Below, piece after piece: positions 32,530 to 43,837 of a stretch of 64,000 bases of DNA. Source of the DNA: Ascarosepion bandense. Its lineage: Eukaryota > Mollusca > Cephalopoda > Sepiida > Sepiidae. The stretch is taken from assembly GCA_037127315.1 (NCBI GenBank), contig JBBBDQ010001922.1, positions 124,001 through 188,000 on the forward strand, given 5' to 3'. The notes beneath the pieces are model-generated. The model was given only the letters and a program-made list of their open reading frames with translations. It was not told the DNA's origin and did no database searches. Numbering within the stretch: the first letter of the stretch is position 1; the number at the start of each line of letters is the position of its first letter. A program made the translations under genes and the position numbers.

Positions 32530-32825
32530 TTCTGTGATGGACTGGGGTAGGAAATGTATGGTAAATTTTAATACCTCCAAAACGAAGCTGCTCTCATTTA
32601 ACTATCATAGAGGCTCTTTCATAGCCACCATCAGAATTGGAGAGTCTCACACCGCGCCTCCTTGGCCTCACTCTCTCAATCGACCTGAAGTGGAACGACT
32701 ACATTGAATCTATAGCTGCATCTATTGCTAAAAAGGTGGGGATCACTGTGTTGATCCAGAAAGTTTTTGTCTGCTTAGAGTCCATTTTGCACACTTAAAA
32801 AATCTATACTCGCTCATGAATAAAG
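32530..32825 (+). mobile_element. LINE-J internal fragment
   Basis: Central RT part (VMDWGRKCMVNFNTSKTKLL, then a frameshift, then a LGLTLSIDLKWNDYIESI-like frame). It has no C-terminus or tail, being truncated on both sides. Confidence 0.7.
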
Positions 32826-32937
32826 ATGCACACATCCAACATTCCTAACTGGCTAAAATCAGACAATGGACAAACTTATCTGCTTTACTTAGTAGACGTG
32901 TACTGTAACCCATTTTAATTCTTCAAAACAAACTATA

Positions 32938-33332
32938 TACTCTACCGGCCATAATTATCAGGCAACGCCATTGTCTTAAAAAAAAGATGTATTTCATACT
33001 GTTTTTTAGTATTTATTGCCAAATGAATAATTGTAAATGAAAATTTAATGGTTCTTTTGTTAATATTGCACAATAACATGTGCATCAAATGAATTTATGA
33101 ATATTTAATAATTACCTTTATTGCAGTTTCATCAGTGAAAGAATGAAAAACATTAAGGTTGATTCGGAAGTGTTCGTCTTTGCTTTCTTGCCTTGTAAAA
33201 TTTGCAAAGTAATAACAAAAGAATCATTCTATTTTCATTTAGAATTATCCACTTAAAAATAGTATGAAATACATCATTTCTTTTAAAAAAAAACTGGGGT
33301 TGCCTAATACTTATGGCTGGTAGTGTATATGA
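32938..33332. mobile_element. MITE with ~70-bp terminal inverted repeats
   Basis: The left end CTCTACCGGCCATAATTATC and the reverse complement of the right end CACTACCAGCCATAAGTATT continue alike through AGGCAACSCCA, an A run and ATGTATTTCATACT. TA flanks both sides. It has no coding sequence and is about 390 bp long. The same terminus occurs near 63,285 and 63,588. Probably Tc1/mariner-type non-autonomous. Confidence 0.75.
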
Positions 33333-33401
33333 TAATAAAATTTTGTCGACTCTCGTCAGGATTATCAGGTCAATGCAAACTGTTCTTTCCTTAGTTCTAT
33401 G

Positions 33402-33519
33402 GCTTACGGCCATATCACGTTGAATACACCGGTTCTCGCTCAATCACCGAAGTTAAGTAACGTTGAGCCTGGTCAGTACTTAGATGGGTGACCGTTTGGG
33501 AATACCAGGTGCTGTAAGC
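33402..33519 (+). pseudogene. 5S rRNA pseudogene, full length
   Basis: 118 bp with pairing ends (GCTTAC...GTAAGC) and all landmarks of 5S rRNA: CACCGGTTCTCG, AATCACCGAAGTTAAGTAAC, CCTGGTCAGTACTTAGATGG, GTGACC and GAATACCAGGTGCTGTAAGC. Differences from the animal consensus are mainly transitions at CpG or C positions (for example TCCGATC to CTCAATC). No T-run terminator follows: the sequence goes after about 10 bp into a SINE-A head. It is therefore more likely a pseudogene or part of a fused element than an active gene. Confidence 0.85.
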
Positions 33520-33529
33520 GTTTAGTGAC

Positions 33530-33695
33530 GGATGTGCGTCGTGGTGCAGTGGATATCAGAAATCGGTGAGCCGAGTTCGAATTCCAGTTGAATACCCTGC
33601 ATTCACTTAAGCACTGGTACTGGGAAAGGTATTAATCCGCCCCTTCCCTCTACTTATGGGTTAAATACCAAGGGTAGGACTTGGGGACCCTGCCC
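33530..33695 (+). mobile_element. SINE-A 5' half directly after the 5S pseudogene
   Basis: tRNA-like head GATGTGCGTCGTGGTGCAGT with ~11 bp missing between the boxes, GAGTTCGAATTCCAGTTGAA, then ATGGGTTAAATACC. The 3' half is absent or replaced. Confidence 0.75.
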
Positions 33696-33714
33696 TTAAA
33701 AATAAATCACAATG

Positions 33715-33870
33715 AATCTTGATACTCGAAAAGAAAAAAAGTATTACTAGACACAAAATTTATATAAAAACAACAATATATTGTTGAAAGAAAAAGGTAT
33801 TACCAGCAATAAATAAATAAAATGTAGTTCGCAATAAATGACCCGCCGAGGTGTTGATATGCCATAAAAA
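33715..33870 (+). repeat. Element E 3' fragment
   Basis: GAAAGAAAAAGGTATTACCAGCAAT followed by GAGGTGTTGATATGCCATAA match the 3' half of the E copies at 38,410 and 57,160. Confidence 0.55.
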
Positions 33871-33954
33871 CAAAAACAACCACCCAACCTTAGCTGCATA
33901 GTATACGATTTTCCAGGGCTACATACAGTTTTGAATTCAAATTTTTCTTTCTCT

Positions 33955-34080
33955 TTGACCGGTGGTCCACCAATGCACCTAGCCTGTCCTACCATTTACC
34001 CATAGTCAGAGGGAGAAAAGTTATTCATACCTTTCCCAATGTTATTAGTACGTAAGTGAAGCTAATGAACCCGACTTGAA
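33955..34080 (-). mobile_element. SINE-A fragment
   Basis: Minus-strand part of the body (CACTTACGTACTAATAACAT, GGAAAGGTATGAATAAC), with a mutated cap. Old copy. Confidence 0.55.
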
Positions 34081-34267
34081 AATAGGAGACGGAATGCGTC
34101 ATGAAAAGAATGAGGTCGAATAACTTCATTAAACAGAAGAACAAGTTACGGAAAATTCCGGAGATTAACGAAATGGAATTAACAACCGACATATTTTGTT
34201 GCTTTGTTTGAACATTATTTTTAATTGATATTCTTATTTGAGTAGATATTCTGTTTTTAATTAAACA

Positions 34268-34327
<60 letters not shown>

Positions 34328-35712
34328 TTAAATTTAACTCGTGAATTGCGAATATCCTTTAGATATCTAAGAAAATTATGTTCGAGAATGTGTGTGTGTG
34401 TGTGTGTACTTTTAGTAATGGATTCTTTTGAGATCTACCCTTGAAGTTAATATTTTTAATTCTAAACTTAAGATTTATATTTAAATTTCTATGTCCAAAT
34501 TTTTTTCTATAAAATTTATCCCAGTCATTATTTATTTAAACTAAGATCTCTTTGGTAAATTTGTCAATGTTTTTTCAACATTGATGGTAGCAGCTTTCTT
34601 TTGTTTCTATGAGAATAATTTCTTCTTATCTTACGTCCCAGTCAACCACCCCTTCCCCCACACTTTTTCTTTTTTCTTTACGTTTCCCCTACCACTTCTA
34701 TCCCTCTGACATGGCTAAATTTAACTTTTAATCTCTTGACTCAGGTATGGGGGAGGGGTATGTCTTCTAATATGAGACATAGGTATCTGTCTGCTTTCCC
34801 CTTTTTACTTCCTTAAATTCAAAAATTGTTAATCCCACCCCATTTTATTTTCCTGTGAATGAATGATTTTTTTTAGACTTCTACCGGTAATAAATCTTTT
34901 GTCATTTCAATTTGAGGAAATAAAATTTCCGTTTCGCCGTTGCTGAAGAAGCGAGGATTTCCTCGTAGAAATGGCTATTCAACGGATTTAAATATCGAAA
35001 TTTTTGTTTATATATATATATATATTTCTACCGGTCTGAATATTTATGAGAATTTTTTTCTGAAAATGAGTGTCAGCAGGCAGGATTCGACTTGATTAAT
35101 TCGTCTACTTGTTTTAAAGTTCCTATTATGCGTTTTAACGTTCTCATTGTAAGTTCAAAATAAAGCGTAAGCTAATAAGTTAATCTATAAGGCCTGCCGA
35201 TACCAAAACGTTGAAACCATAGTCGAGTAGTCGGCTTATCTTTGTAATTTTAATATTTACGCTCTGCATGACAAAATTTTATCTTTTATTTTTTTCCTTT
35301 AAACGTGTGATTTTAAAAGATCAAAAGCACTGAGAACTATGCCGGGTGTAGCATCGGGGAATTATTATTATTGTTCACCTCAGTCGTGGCCTAGTGGCCT
35401 TCTTGGAGCCCAAATAACATCAGATCTATCCAGTACTCTGTATTCTAACCTATTTTAGTAATTTTATCGTCTGACTAGATTTAATTTCTATTTCGATTTG
35501 ACGCCGTTCAAGGTGATCAGTAATGGATACAACAATCTTTTGTTTTTTATTTGTTTTTGTTCAATACCTGACATCTTTTTTTGATGTTGTTCCCCGTGAC
35601 TGGATTCGATTTGCTGATAGCTTTTGATTCATTATTTCGAATAAAAACTTTTTTTTGTGTTTAAATCAGTTTTCACAATTCTCAATGGAACAGTTTTTTA
35701 CACTATCATATG
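34081..35712. other. No gene seen; (TA)n at 34,270-34,320 and 35,021-35,030, (TG)n near 34,390
   Basis: AT-rich sequence with microsatellites. A GAAGAAGCGAGGATTTCCTC motif near 34,945-34,965 looks like a retroelement 3' end but is unclassified. Confidence 0.4.
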
Positions 35713-35713
35713 T

Positions 35714-35756
<43 letters not shown>
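35713..35756. repeat. (TA)n microsatellite
   Basis: TA run directly 5' of repeat R. Confidence 0.95.
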
Positions 35757-35757
<1 letters not shown>

Positions 35758-36130
35758 TAACAATATAGCCCGGCGTTGCTCGGGTGTAATGAAAGATTTG
35801 ATTTAAAACTAATCCATGGTCCTGGAATACACGGACTCTTTGGATGTTGGCACGAAAGACTAAAAAGCAATAGTTGTTTCCAGTTTAAGCGAAACTGAAT
35901 GGATGTAAGTCAAATTTTCATTTCCTGGTATTGATATCAAATAAGTTTTTTCATCGTAAACTGAATTTTGAAGTCTAAATAAAAACTCTGATTAAATGGT
36001 ATCATGGCTGAGACTAAGAACTACAATTATACCTACTTAGAGCCAAACCCGAAGCAAAAACTAAAATATAAGGGCTGAAAAAAATACAGACATACAGGCA
36101 GATAAACAGACACACACACAAACATCTTGC

Positions 36131-36174
<44 letters not shown>

Positions 36175-36452
36175 CGATTTTCTGCACTATTGTAAGAACT
36201 GCAACCTTGAAACTTCTGAATATCATTTCTTATGTCTTTGTCTAACAGTGTATCAAATTTGATTAAAATCGGACTACTCCTTCTATGACCCAATTTTTTC
36301 GATTATCGATTTTCTATATTTATCGGGGGTACCTCGACACAAAACTTAGCTAAAAACATTCGCAGACGCTTATAGTACAACTGTGTAAATTTTCAAGAAA
36401 ATCGGTTCAGCCGTTTCGGACTCTATAGGTAACGGACACACAAACACAGACA
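35757..36452 (+). repeat. Repeat R, most complete copy
   Basis: Runs from ACTAACAATATAGCCCGGCG to GGTTCAGCCGTTTCGGACTC and a CACA/CAGACA tail. A TA run (36,135-36,171) sits after CATCTTGCCTTT, the same internal site as in the inverted copy at 45,163-45,742. It is noncoding. The head TAGCCCGGCGTTGCTCGGGT and the GGTTCAGCCGTTTCGGA end recur in dispersed repeats of many animals; class not assigned. Confidence 0.75.
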
Positions 36453-36489
36453 AACAATACCAAATCAATGAGGGTGCCTCCGGGTGAAG

Positions 36490-36588
36490 TTATTGTGATT
36501 AAACATGTGTAACAGATCATGATTACTGAGTAGTAAGTTCAATCCTCGATGAATGCACCATACCTGTAGTTTTGTGTCATAATTCTTC
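36490..36588 (+). repeat. Single tRNA-like unit related to 7,610-8,262
   Basis: TGAGTAGTAAGTTCAATCCTC followed by GCACCATACCTGTAGTTTTG matches the box B and downstream part of the tandem tRNA-like units. Confidence 0.5.
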
Positions 36589-36589
36589 T

Positions 36590-36868
36590 TCATGTTCCGT
36601 GTCCCTTCAGGACATAGTCGATCATGGACTTCCACTTGGCTCTGTCTCTTGTCACTCTCAGCAATTTTTCTCTTGGTATCTCTTCAAAGCCCCGCTCCGT
36701 CAACCATTTGCTCAGACCTAACAAGTACGTCTCGCGCTGCTTTCCCCTGTCTCTTCTTTCATGTATGAGACCTGTGAGTATCAAGTTCTCCTGGCCCTCC
36801 TTCCTCATTACGGGTCCCAGGAACCTCATTTGTCTCTTCCTGATATTTATTATCAGTTTTCTTAAAAT
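36590..36868 (-). mobile_element. RTE-like LINE C-terminal fragment
   Basis: Open minus-strand frame: MRFLGPVMRKEGQENLILTG, KQRETYLLGLSKWLTERGF and AKWKSMIDYVLKGHGT before the stop. This is the usual C-terminus of RTE-type polymerases. It is 5'-truncated, and an R or SINE block does not interrupt it. Confidence 0.75.
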
Positions 36869-37137
36869 ACCAAATTAACGAACTGTCAGTATTTAGAATC
36901 CTAGTCACAAGCCTTCATAGAATTGAAATCAGGTAAATTTCCTATATCTATATTCCAACGTCTCCACCACTCTTACAAGGATGGTCATCTAAAAATCTTT
37001 ATAGAATGTAAATGTTATTTTTTGTGGGCTTAGCCCGCAGTGAAGGCGTCAAGACGCTATGTCAGCACCGTTATGTCCCCAAAATGTCCTATGTACGATA
37101 ACAAAAAAAAAATAAATAAAATAAAATAAAGGTTTAT

Positions 37138-37332
37138 CATGTCAGTCAGTTAAGTCCCATACGTGATACACGCTTTGGGCGATCATGTCTCGAAAGAGAC
37201 ATGACTGACTGGGCAGAAGATTACTTCACAGTAGGTTGCCATTGCTTTCTGCGGTAGACTGATTGCCAGCCTAGGCTATAGAACCCAATCTGTCCAATTA
37301 TTTAACCCATAACAGGAGGGGAAGGCACCTTT
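37138..37332 (-). mobile_element. SINE-A 3' half
   Basis: Minus-strand copy from the body (CAATCAGTCTACCGCAGAAA) to the hairpin CATGTCTCTTTCGAGACATG and ACTTAACTGACTGA. The tRNA head is absent. Confidence 0.8.
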
Positions 37333-38409
37333 CAAATCCTTTTTTTTATTTCTTAAGAATCCGCAAATATCGTTTACTAATGCTGCGGTCATTCGCTTTC
37401 TTTAGCTAATTGCACAATTTATGAAAGTTATTTAAATTGTCATTACTGTATTACTATTGTGCGATCATCACCCACACTCGTGACGCTTTTTTTTTTTTTT
37501 TCACCTTTTATGTGTCTGTTCTTTACATCAAATCGTCTTTATTTATTCACATACTCTTTCACATTCTCTTTCTTTCCTCACCAACCTCTTTATTCTCCCC
37601 CCCCCCCACCTATTATTATTGTTGTAGCCACTGTTGTTGTTTGATTCTAACGCCATTTCTCATAAACCGACTCCCGACACTCTAATTAGCATCCGCCCGA
37701 TTTTTTCTGTTCCATCCCAAGGGCAAGTGACTCCGCCATTGAAGAGGCGATATAATCCCAGGTTAGTTATGAGGCGGGGGGCGTGCAAGGGTCTTTTAAA
37801 CAAACTCTTAATAAAAGCTAAATCTCTGTTCTTTTAGACAATCACATTTGTCATGTGAGAGAATGCAAAGGATGACAGTTGTCACAATGCTCAAACAATT
37901 CTTTTTTCAATCCCTTAACAACACTAAGGACCTTTTTAATACTCTGTCGATGGAGTCGTATTTTTCTGAAGCACCGTGTAGAAAACGTGTCAGACACGTG
38001 TCTTTTGTCGTAGGGAAATTAGCGTTAGTCGACGTTAGTGGATGGAGGCGGTAATTCTACTGACCTCACAGAAGAAAAGAAAACTTGCCTTAACAGCGTT
38101 TTTCAAACTTTTTTTTTTTTTTTTTACTGTGGCCCACAGCAAGAAACACATTTTGAATTGCGACCCATTATACCTACGTGTAATAAATCACTCTGTTCAG
38201 TAGTTTCATTTGTTTAGCATCGATAATTTATGTATAATTCTACACATATTGAAATTATCTGTTTGTATCATCTATTTATATGAATATAAAATTATTATTT
38301 TTGAAAAAACAAATTTAAAGGAAATTTCGACACAAAGGTAAAGTATAATTAATATTTCAAACATATTGCAAGTATTCCTCACTGTAAAGTCTTGCCACGT
38401 TAATATTAA
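37333..38409. other. No gene seen
   Basis: Pyrimidine-rich patch 37,485-37,620, T-run 38,108-38,125. About 37,700-38,060 is less AT-rich but shows no recognisable coding domain or splice pattern. Confidence 0.4.
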
Positions 38410-38855
38410 GTGTCCTGGGTATGACGGTTAACTACATTCGGCAGCAAGGCCTCTGATTGGGTAGTTTTTGAGGAAAATGGAACCACTTCTTAATTGCTGT
38501 TGTTCCCAGATTCACTCTGATCCTGAGTGGTAGCACCTGTTAGGGTCTCAGCTATGAGCAAATAGTTAAATCCCAAACTAGGATCAAAACACTATGAAAG
38601 TATAAGAATAGACTTTTGTAGAAATATTTTTACAGAAAAAAATATATTTTTGAAGGAAAAAAATTATTATCACCAATACAATAATACAAAACAAGAAGAC
38701 GTACAGTTTTCTATAATAAAATAAAAATTCATAAAAATCTAACTAAATTAACCTTCTCACTATAACCAAACATTAAAAAAATACCTTAACCCCCACATCT
38801 TTTTGGCATACAATAACCCACAGAGGTTGATATGCTGTTAAATAAAACTGAAATT
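38410..38855 (+). repeat. Element E, complete-looking copy
   Basis: The head is GTCCTGGGTATGACGGTTAA and GGCCTCTGATTGGGTAG, the middle AGTGGTAGCACCTGTTAGGG, then the TTTTTGAAGGAAAAA short-repeat zone, and the end CCCACAGAGGTTGATATGCT. It is collinear with 57,160-57,625 and, inverted, with 15,990-16,800. No ORF and no clear Pol III boxes. Confidence 0.75.
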
Positions 38856-40189
38856 TAAACTCTCAAAAGAAGTCAAAATTGGCTTGATAAGTTTATCGTC
38901 TTTAGGAGTGATGTGGAATAGTTTTCGCACTGAAGGTTATAATCGTGCTATGTTGGTTGCTAATCGATTTAACGTACCCAAAATGTTAGGAACTTGGTAA
39001 TCTTCACCTGAAAGCTGACTCCTTAGTATTCGGCTAACTGCCGACTAATATCAACTGCCTAGTAGTTCTAGATGAACTTCAATAGAAGTCTGAAGAACTC
39101 CTATGAACTTCCCGTTAACTCTTATTAATATAGGGAGAGTCCATTATCTGAGGAATAGGTGTGTTTCCCATAACAAAGAGCGTTCATGAAAACTGCATTT
39201 TCAGATGAATTTGTTAATGTTGATGGCCCTCCAGTTTCTTTATCGTTCTCTTTTTTTTTTATTTTCGAATGATATAAATATCCATTATTAAGACTGTTTC
39301 TAAAATCTTCAAATAACCCAATTTACAAGTATTACATGGACAAATAAAAAAAAACTATCCTGTACTTAAATTTCGCCGAAATAACAGCTAATTCACCGAA
39401 AATTCTAAGACTTCAAATGAACACAACACATCATTCTAATGAATGTACTCAACTTTGACAGTGAGTCGGGAAATTCACTTTTAGTCCTGACTTCAGATTC
39501 AACCGAATTATTCAACAAGCTTTACTTTTACGGGCCATCAAGTCAAACGCACCGCACACTTTCGTAGATACGTTTTGGTGCGAGGTCTCTTTGTGAAAGA
39601 GAACTGACGTCACTCAGTCCGCAACGAGTTTGAAGAACAAGATACATAAACTCAATGAAAACAGACTAAAATTATATTAAAAACCAATAAATTATTATAC
39701 GAGCTTACCTAGGTGAAAAACTAGCGATGATTTATGAATGCTGTGCAACATTTAAAGTTGTTTTTCTTCTGCACTTTGCTCTGACTTGCGTAATTTTTTT
39801 TTTTTTGTCGCGACTCATTTTATTCGCCTCGCGACCCACAGAAGGGTCATGACCCACAGTTTGGAAAAAAACCTGCAAGAAAACTAATTATACAAACGCG
39901 TATTTGATAAAGACATATTTCTCATTTAACTAATCGCATCAGTAGACAGGTTCCTGATATCTGATCTCTCGACGGGGATTGTAAACTACCAAGAATCTTT
40001 AGCCTTTCTTTGTTCATTGTATGGTGTAATGATTATTAACTGCCGAAAGCAAAGATCATGATATATGTTAAATTCATGGTTGTTAGTAAAAGTCATGGAC
40101 CAACATGCAAATTACTAATTGGAGATGACGAAATCAAACAAGTATAACCATCTGTTTATGTATTTCAGAGATTATGTATTGTAATTATT
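38856..40189. other. No gene seen
   Basis: AT-rich, without recognised families. GGCCCACAGC/GACCCACAG strings at about 38,135 and 39,835-39,855 fall in T-rich contexts but are not resolved into a repeat. Confidence 0.4.
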
Positions 40190-40560
40190 TACACTATTTA
40201 CCGTGTTTGTACTGTTGTCATTATCTTTGTCATATTTCGTTTCGGCTATTGTACGTTCTGGCCTTCTTCAGAATTTACATCGTTCGTACTGTTGTCCTCA
40301 TCTTATTATCATTATCGCGGTGGATAAAATTGTTGGTTGAAGTAATTCTGTGATTTGATTCAGAGTCGTGAGTTAAAATTCCTGGTTATCCAGAAAAAGC
40401 ATGGCACGCAGAACTAGAACAATCTACCTCGATGGTTTAAATAAAGTGTCTGGTTCGGAATTCCTGCGTATATAACCCGAAGAAAGCCAGAGCGTACAAC
40501 GAACAACACGTCGTGAATATGATAATAAAGATGAAGACAACAGCCTGATTAAAGTTTAAC
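40190..40560. mobile_element. G-related fragments in inverted arrangement
   Basis: GGCTATTGTACGTTCTGGCC with CTTCTTCAGAA (minus orientation, 40,245-40,275), and CGAAGAAAGCCAGAGCGTAC with AATAAAGATGAAGACAACAG (plus orientation, 40,480-40,545), resemble the tail of G. They may be a related family rather than G itself. Confidence 0.4.
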
Positions 40561-41458
40561 GCTTTCGCCCTAGCCCCTCAACCTCCGGCATCTTCTTCTC
40601 TGGGTTGAGGTATCTGCTCGGTCCTAACCGAACTTAAGTGGGTGGCCGTAGGTTGCCCTGAGCATCCGTACATTATTCGACCGGTCTGCTAGTTTAATCC
40701 TGCTTCCTGCCCACGTTGATTGTTTGATCCAGAAAGCAGAAAGGTTGTCTGTCCATTCACAGTCGACTGAAGATGTAGACACGGCTGGGGAGTCTGCACT
40801 AAGAAATTTAAAATGCAGCAAAAATTAAAAATTAAATATCTGCAGAAAGCCGGACAAACAACTATTCAGTGGTTGCATTGTTAACGTCTTTTACATAGAA
40901 GAAAAAGAAAAGTAGAGAAAAAAAAAGTTACAGAAAAGAAAAGTATTTAACATAAAAATTCATACACTGGATTCTAGACTTAGTGAGAGTGTGTGTGATT
41001 AACTTGTTAATTTGACTCATAAAGATATATAACTCTTGGGATGGAGGGATACAGATTTCTGTGCGGGGGCATAAAGTTATAGTGGCGTTTCTCCTCCCAC
41101 CGCTTGCCCGGGCCAATTCTTTCTTTTCTCCAGACTCCTCTTTATCAGCATAACTACTCGTTTATATAGAAAAACCCGGCTGGTTATAACTGGCCCCCGG
41201 CCCTACTACTTCGCACGCGATTATGACGGGGTTCTGGCTGCTTCAACCAAAATCATGTGAATTTCAATGTTCCTTCTAGCTTAGTCAGCTCTATTTCAAT
41301 TTTTAATCGATAAAAATTTATTTCGATCATTTTCATTGTCTTCTGATGACCCAGATTCAATGGGTACAACTTCTGCCCTAGATCAGATTTCCCCACAGAT
41401 AAACAAAATGTTTTGATTTAATTTTGCTATTAAAATGTACTCCAATGTGTGTTTGTGT

Positions 41459-41460
<2 letters not shown>
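40561..41460. other. No gene seen
   Basis: 40,560-40,800 is less AT-rich than its surroundings, but no coding frame or domain is recognised. Confidence 0.4.

Positions 41461-41510
<50 letters not shown>
41461..41510. repeat. (CA)n microsatellite
   Basis: About 25 pure CA units. Confidence 0.97.
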
Positions 41511-41512
<2 letters not shown>

Positions 41513-41524
41513 TAGTGTAAATAC

Positions 41525-42070
41525 GTACAACCAGTTAGAAATTTGGGAAGCATATTAACAAAGAATGAAAAGTGCGACACGGAAATCTGAAGACGCGAAA
41601 GTTGCCTTTCAAATGATGAGCAAAGTATTAAGAAACAGAAAAATATCGTTAGAAAAAATACTGAAATTTTATATATTCTCAAACCTACTATATGGTAGTG
41701 AATGCTAGACAATCTCCTCACAGACGAAGAGACTTGAAGTAACAGAAATGTGGTTCTACAGAAGGATGTTGGGATGAACATATGAGCAACGATGAAACTC
41801 TAGTCAATGAAAACAAAAAGGAAAATTACTTAAAATCAGGAAGAGAGAGTTGAGATTTCTGGAGCAGATAATCGGGAAAGAGTGCTTGGAAATGTTGATA
41901 CTCAAGGGAATAAACTGAAGGCAGGAGAGCCATAGGAAAGCTACACATAACATACTAGGAGAGCTTCAGTGAATGAATGGTGGAGCAGTGTTTAGGAGAG
42001 ACGGAAAAAGACAAAATTATTAAGAGCTACAAAGAACTGGAAATTGTAGTGAGATATGATCGCCCATGTC
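41525..42070 (+). mobile_element. RTE-like LINE C-terminal part, pseudogene
   Basis: Plus-strand broken frames give NLGSILTKNEKCDTEI, LLYGSEC-like, EVTEMWFYRRMLG, RKRELRFLEQIIGKE and an ATGATCGCCCATGTCCTTAA end equivalent to MIDHVLK. Several frameshifts. A dimeric SINE-A follows immediately. Confidence 0.75.
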
Positions 42071-42082
42071 CTTAAGTTATAC

Positions 42083-42708
42083 GACATGGTTGTGGCGCAG
42101 TGAATATCAGCTCGGAACGAGAAATCGGGGAGCCGAGTTCGAATTCCATTTGAATTCATTGCATTCACTTACGGGCAAATACCCTTGGGAAAGGTATGAA
42201 TCCGTCTCTTCCCTCCAGTTATGGGTTAAATAACAGGACAGATTGGGTTCTATAGCCTTGGCTGGCAACCAATCCACCACGGAAAACAATGGCAAACTTC
42301 TGCAGGATAATCTTCTGTCCAGTCAGCCATGTCTATTTCGTGACATGATCGCCTAAAGCGTGTATCATTTATGGCACTTCACTGACTGACTGAATATAAC
42401 AGTTGGAAATATAATTAAAACTTCTACTGGGAATAAAATGGGGGATCGGTTTTCTATTGCTATGAAGTAATAAACTGATCCCCCACTAATTTTACTTAAT
42501 ATAATAATGTAATATAATATATCCCTTCTCCTTACAGCTATGAGTTAAATGGCAGGATAGATTGGGTTCTATAACCTTGGCTGGCAACCAGTCTACGGTA
42601 GAAAGCAATGGCAACCTACTGCGGGATAATCTTCTGCCCAGTCAGTTATATCTCTTTCGAGACATGATCGCCCAAGCGTATATCACGTATGGCACTTAAC
42701 TGACTGAC
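42083..42708 (+). mobile_element. Dimeric SINE-A with hairpin spacer, second copy
   Basis: Full SINE-A (42,083-42,395), a spacer with the GGGGGATCGGTTT/AAACTGATCCCCC hairpin (about 42,438-42,487), then a headless second SINE-A (42,525-42,708) ending CACTTAACTGACTGAC. It is collinear with the reverse complement of 19,000-19,620 through the spacer as well. No clear target-site duplication is visible here. Confidence 0.85.
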
Positions 42709-43550
42709 AAAAAGTAGAGTGTTCGGTTCTCTATCGGTACTCCCTGCTTTTAGTCATGTACCACATTTAAGCTCTGTCTAGCGAGATTGTATAAATGGTA
42801 AGCAGAACAGAGATTAAGAGAATCATGTTCAACCACGTCGTGAAGAGACACGGCACAAAGCAGAACACAAATTTGATTAAATCATAAATAACTTTACTAC
42901 TGACGTTAGTTTTACTTCCAAAATTATAAATAAGGATTAAAAAACGTAGAAATAAAGAAAAAGTTTTATAATTCAATTCTTCAATGTGCCATGTTCCTTC
43001 AGGAAGTAGACGATCATGGCCTTCCACATCTCCCCATCCCTGCTGGCTCTTAGCACGCTTTCTCCTATTACCCCACCCAAACCCCGCTCTGCCATTCACC
43101 TGCTCAGGCTCGTCAAATATGATATCTGCTGTTTTTTCCTGTCTCTCTTTCCCCTCTATCTGACCTGTGAGTATCAGATTCTCCAACCTTCCTTTCTCAT
43201 CACAAATCCAAAGAACTTTAGCTGTCTCTTCCTGATGCTCAGCATTAATTTTCTTTTCGTTTCCATCCTTTCCAGAACCTCATCATTGCTCACATGCTCG
43301 ATCCATGATATCCGCAGCATCCTTCTGTAGAACCACATTTCAGTTACTTCAAGATTTTCCTTCATCTTTGATGCTATTGTCCAGCATTCACTGTCATATT
43401 GAAGGACGGACAGCACGTAGCAATCCAGGAATCTCTTCCTTGTTTCTAGCGAAATTGACCTGTTTCTTAATTCTCTAATCAGCTCCTGGAATGCATCCTT
43501 GTGCTTTTGGATCCTAGGAATATAAATGTATAGAAACGGCTGTGACCACA

Positions 43551-43605
43551 AAGTGAGGGGTCAGTTTATATATTGATTGTAATATGAAATTGATCCCCCA
43601 CTTTA
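43551..43605. mobile_element. Short hairpin element (~55 bp) inside RTE
   Basis: AAGTGAGGGGTCAGTTTATA and AAATTGATCCCCCACTTTAT form near-perfect inverted arms. The unit matches the spacer hairpin of both SINE-A dimers. It splits the RTE reading frame between KDAFQEL and ECLVISK. Confidence 0.7.
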
Positions 43606-43837
43606 TATCCAATATGCTTCTGTAGAACCACATTTCACTTGCTTCAAGTTTTTCCGTTATTTCCAATTCGCCTTCGGATCTCAGTGTCACACTTTCCATC
43701 TTCTGTTAGAACATTTTCTAAGTACTTAAATTTTTGTATCTGCGTGATTTTAGTATACCCATCCTGTACTTGGCATTTTGGGCTCCCTTGCTTGCTGATT
43801 ACCAAACATTCAGTTTTCTTGTTGTTTATTTGGAGTA

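Noticed and set aside
33153..33443. 96-codon minus-strand ORF as a gene
   Set aside because: It spans the MITE end and the 5S pseudogene, so it is an accidental frame.
33402..33519. Active 5S rRNA gene
   Set aside because: Several substitutions at conserved positions, no terminator, single copy fused to a SINE.
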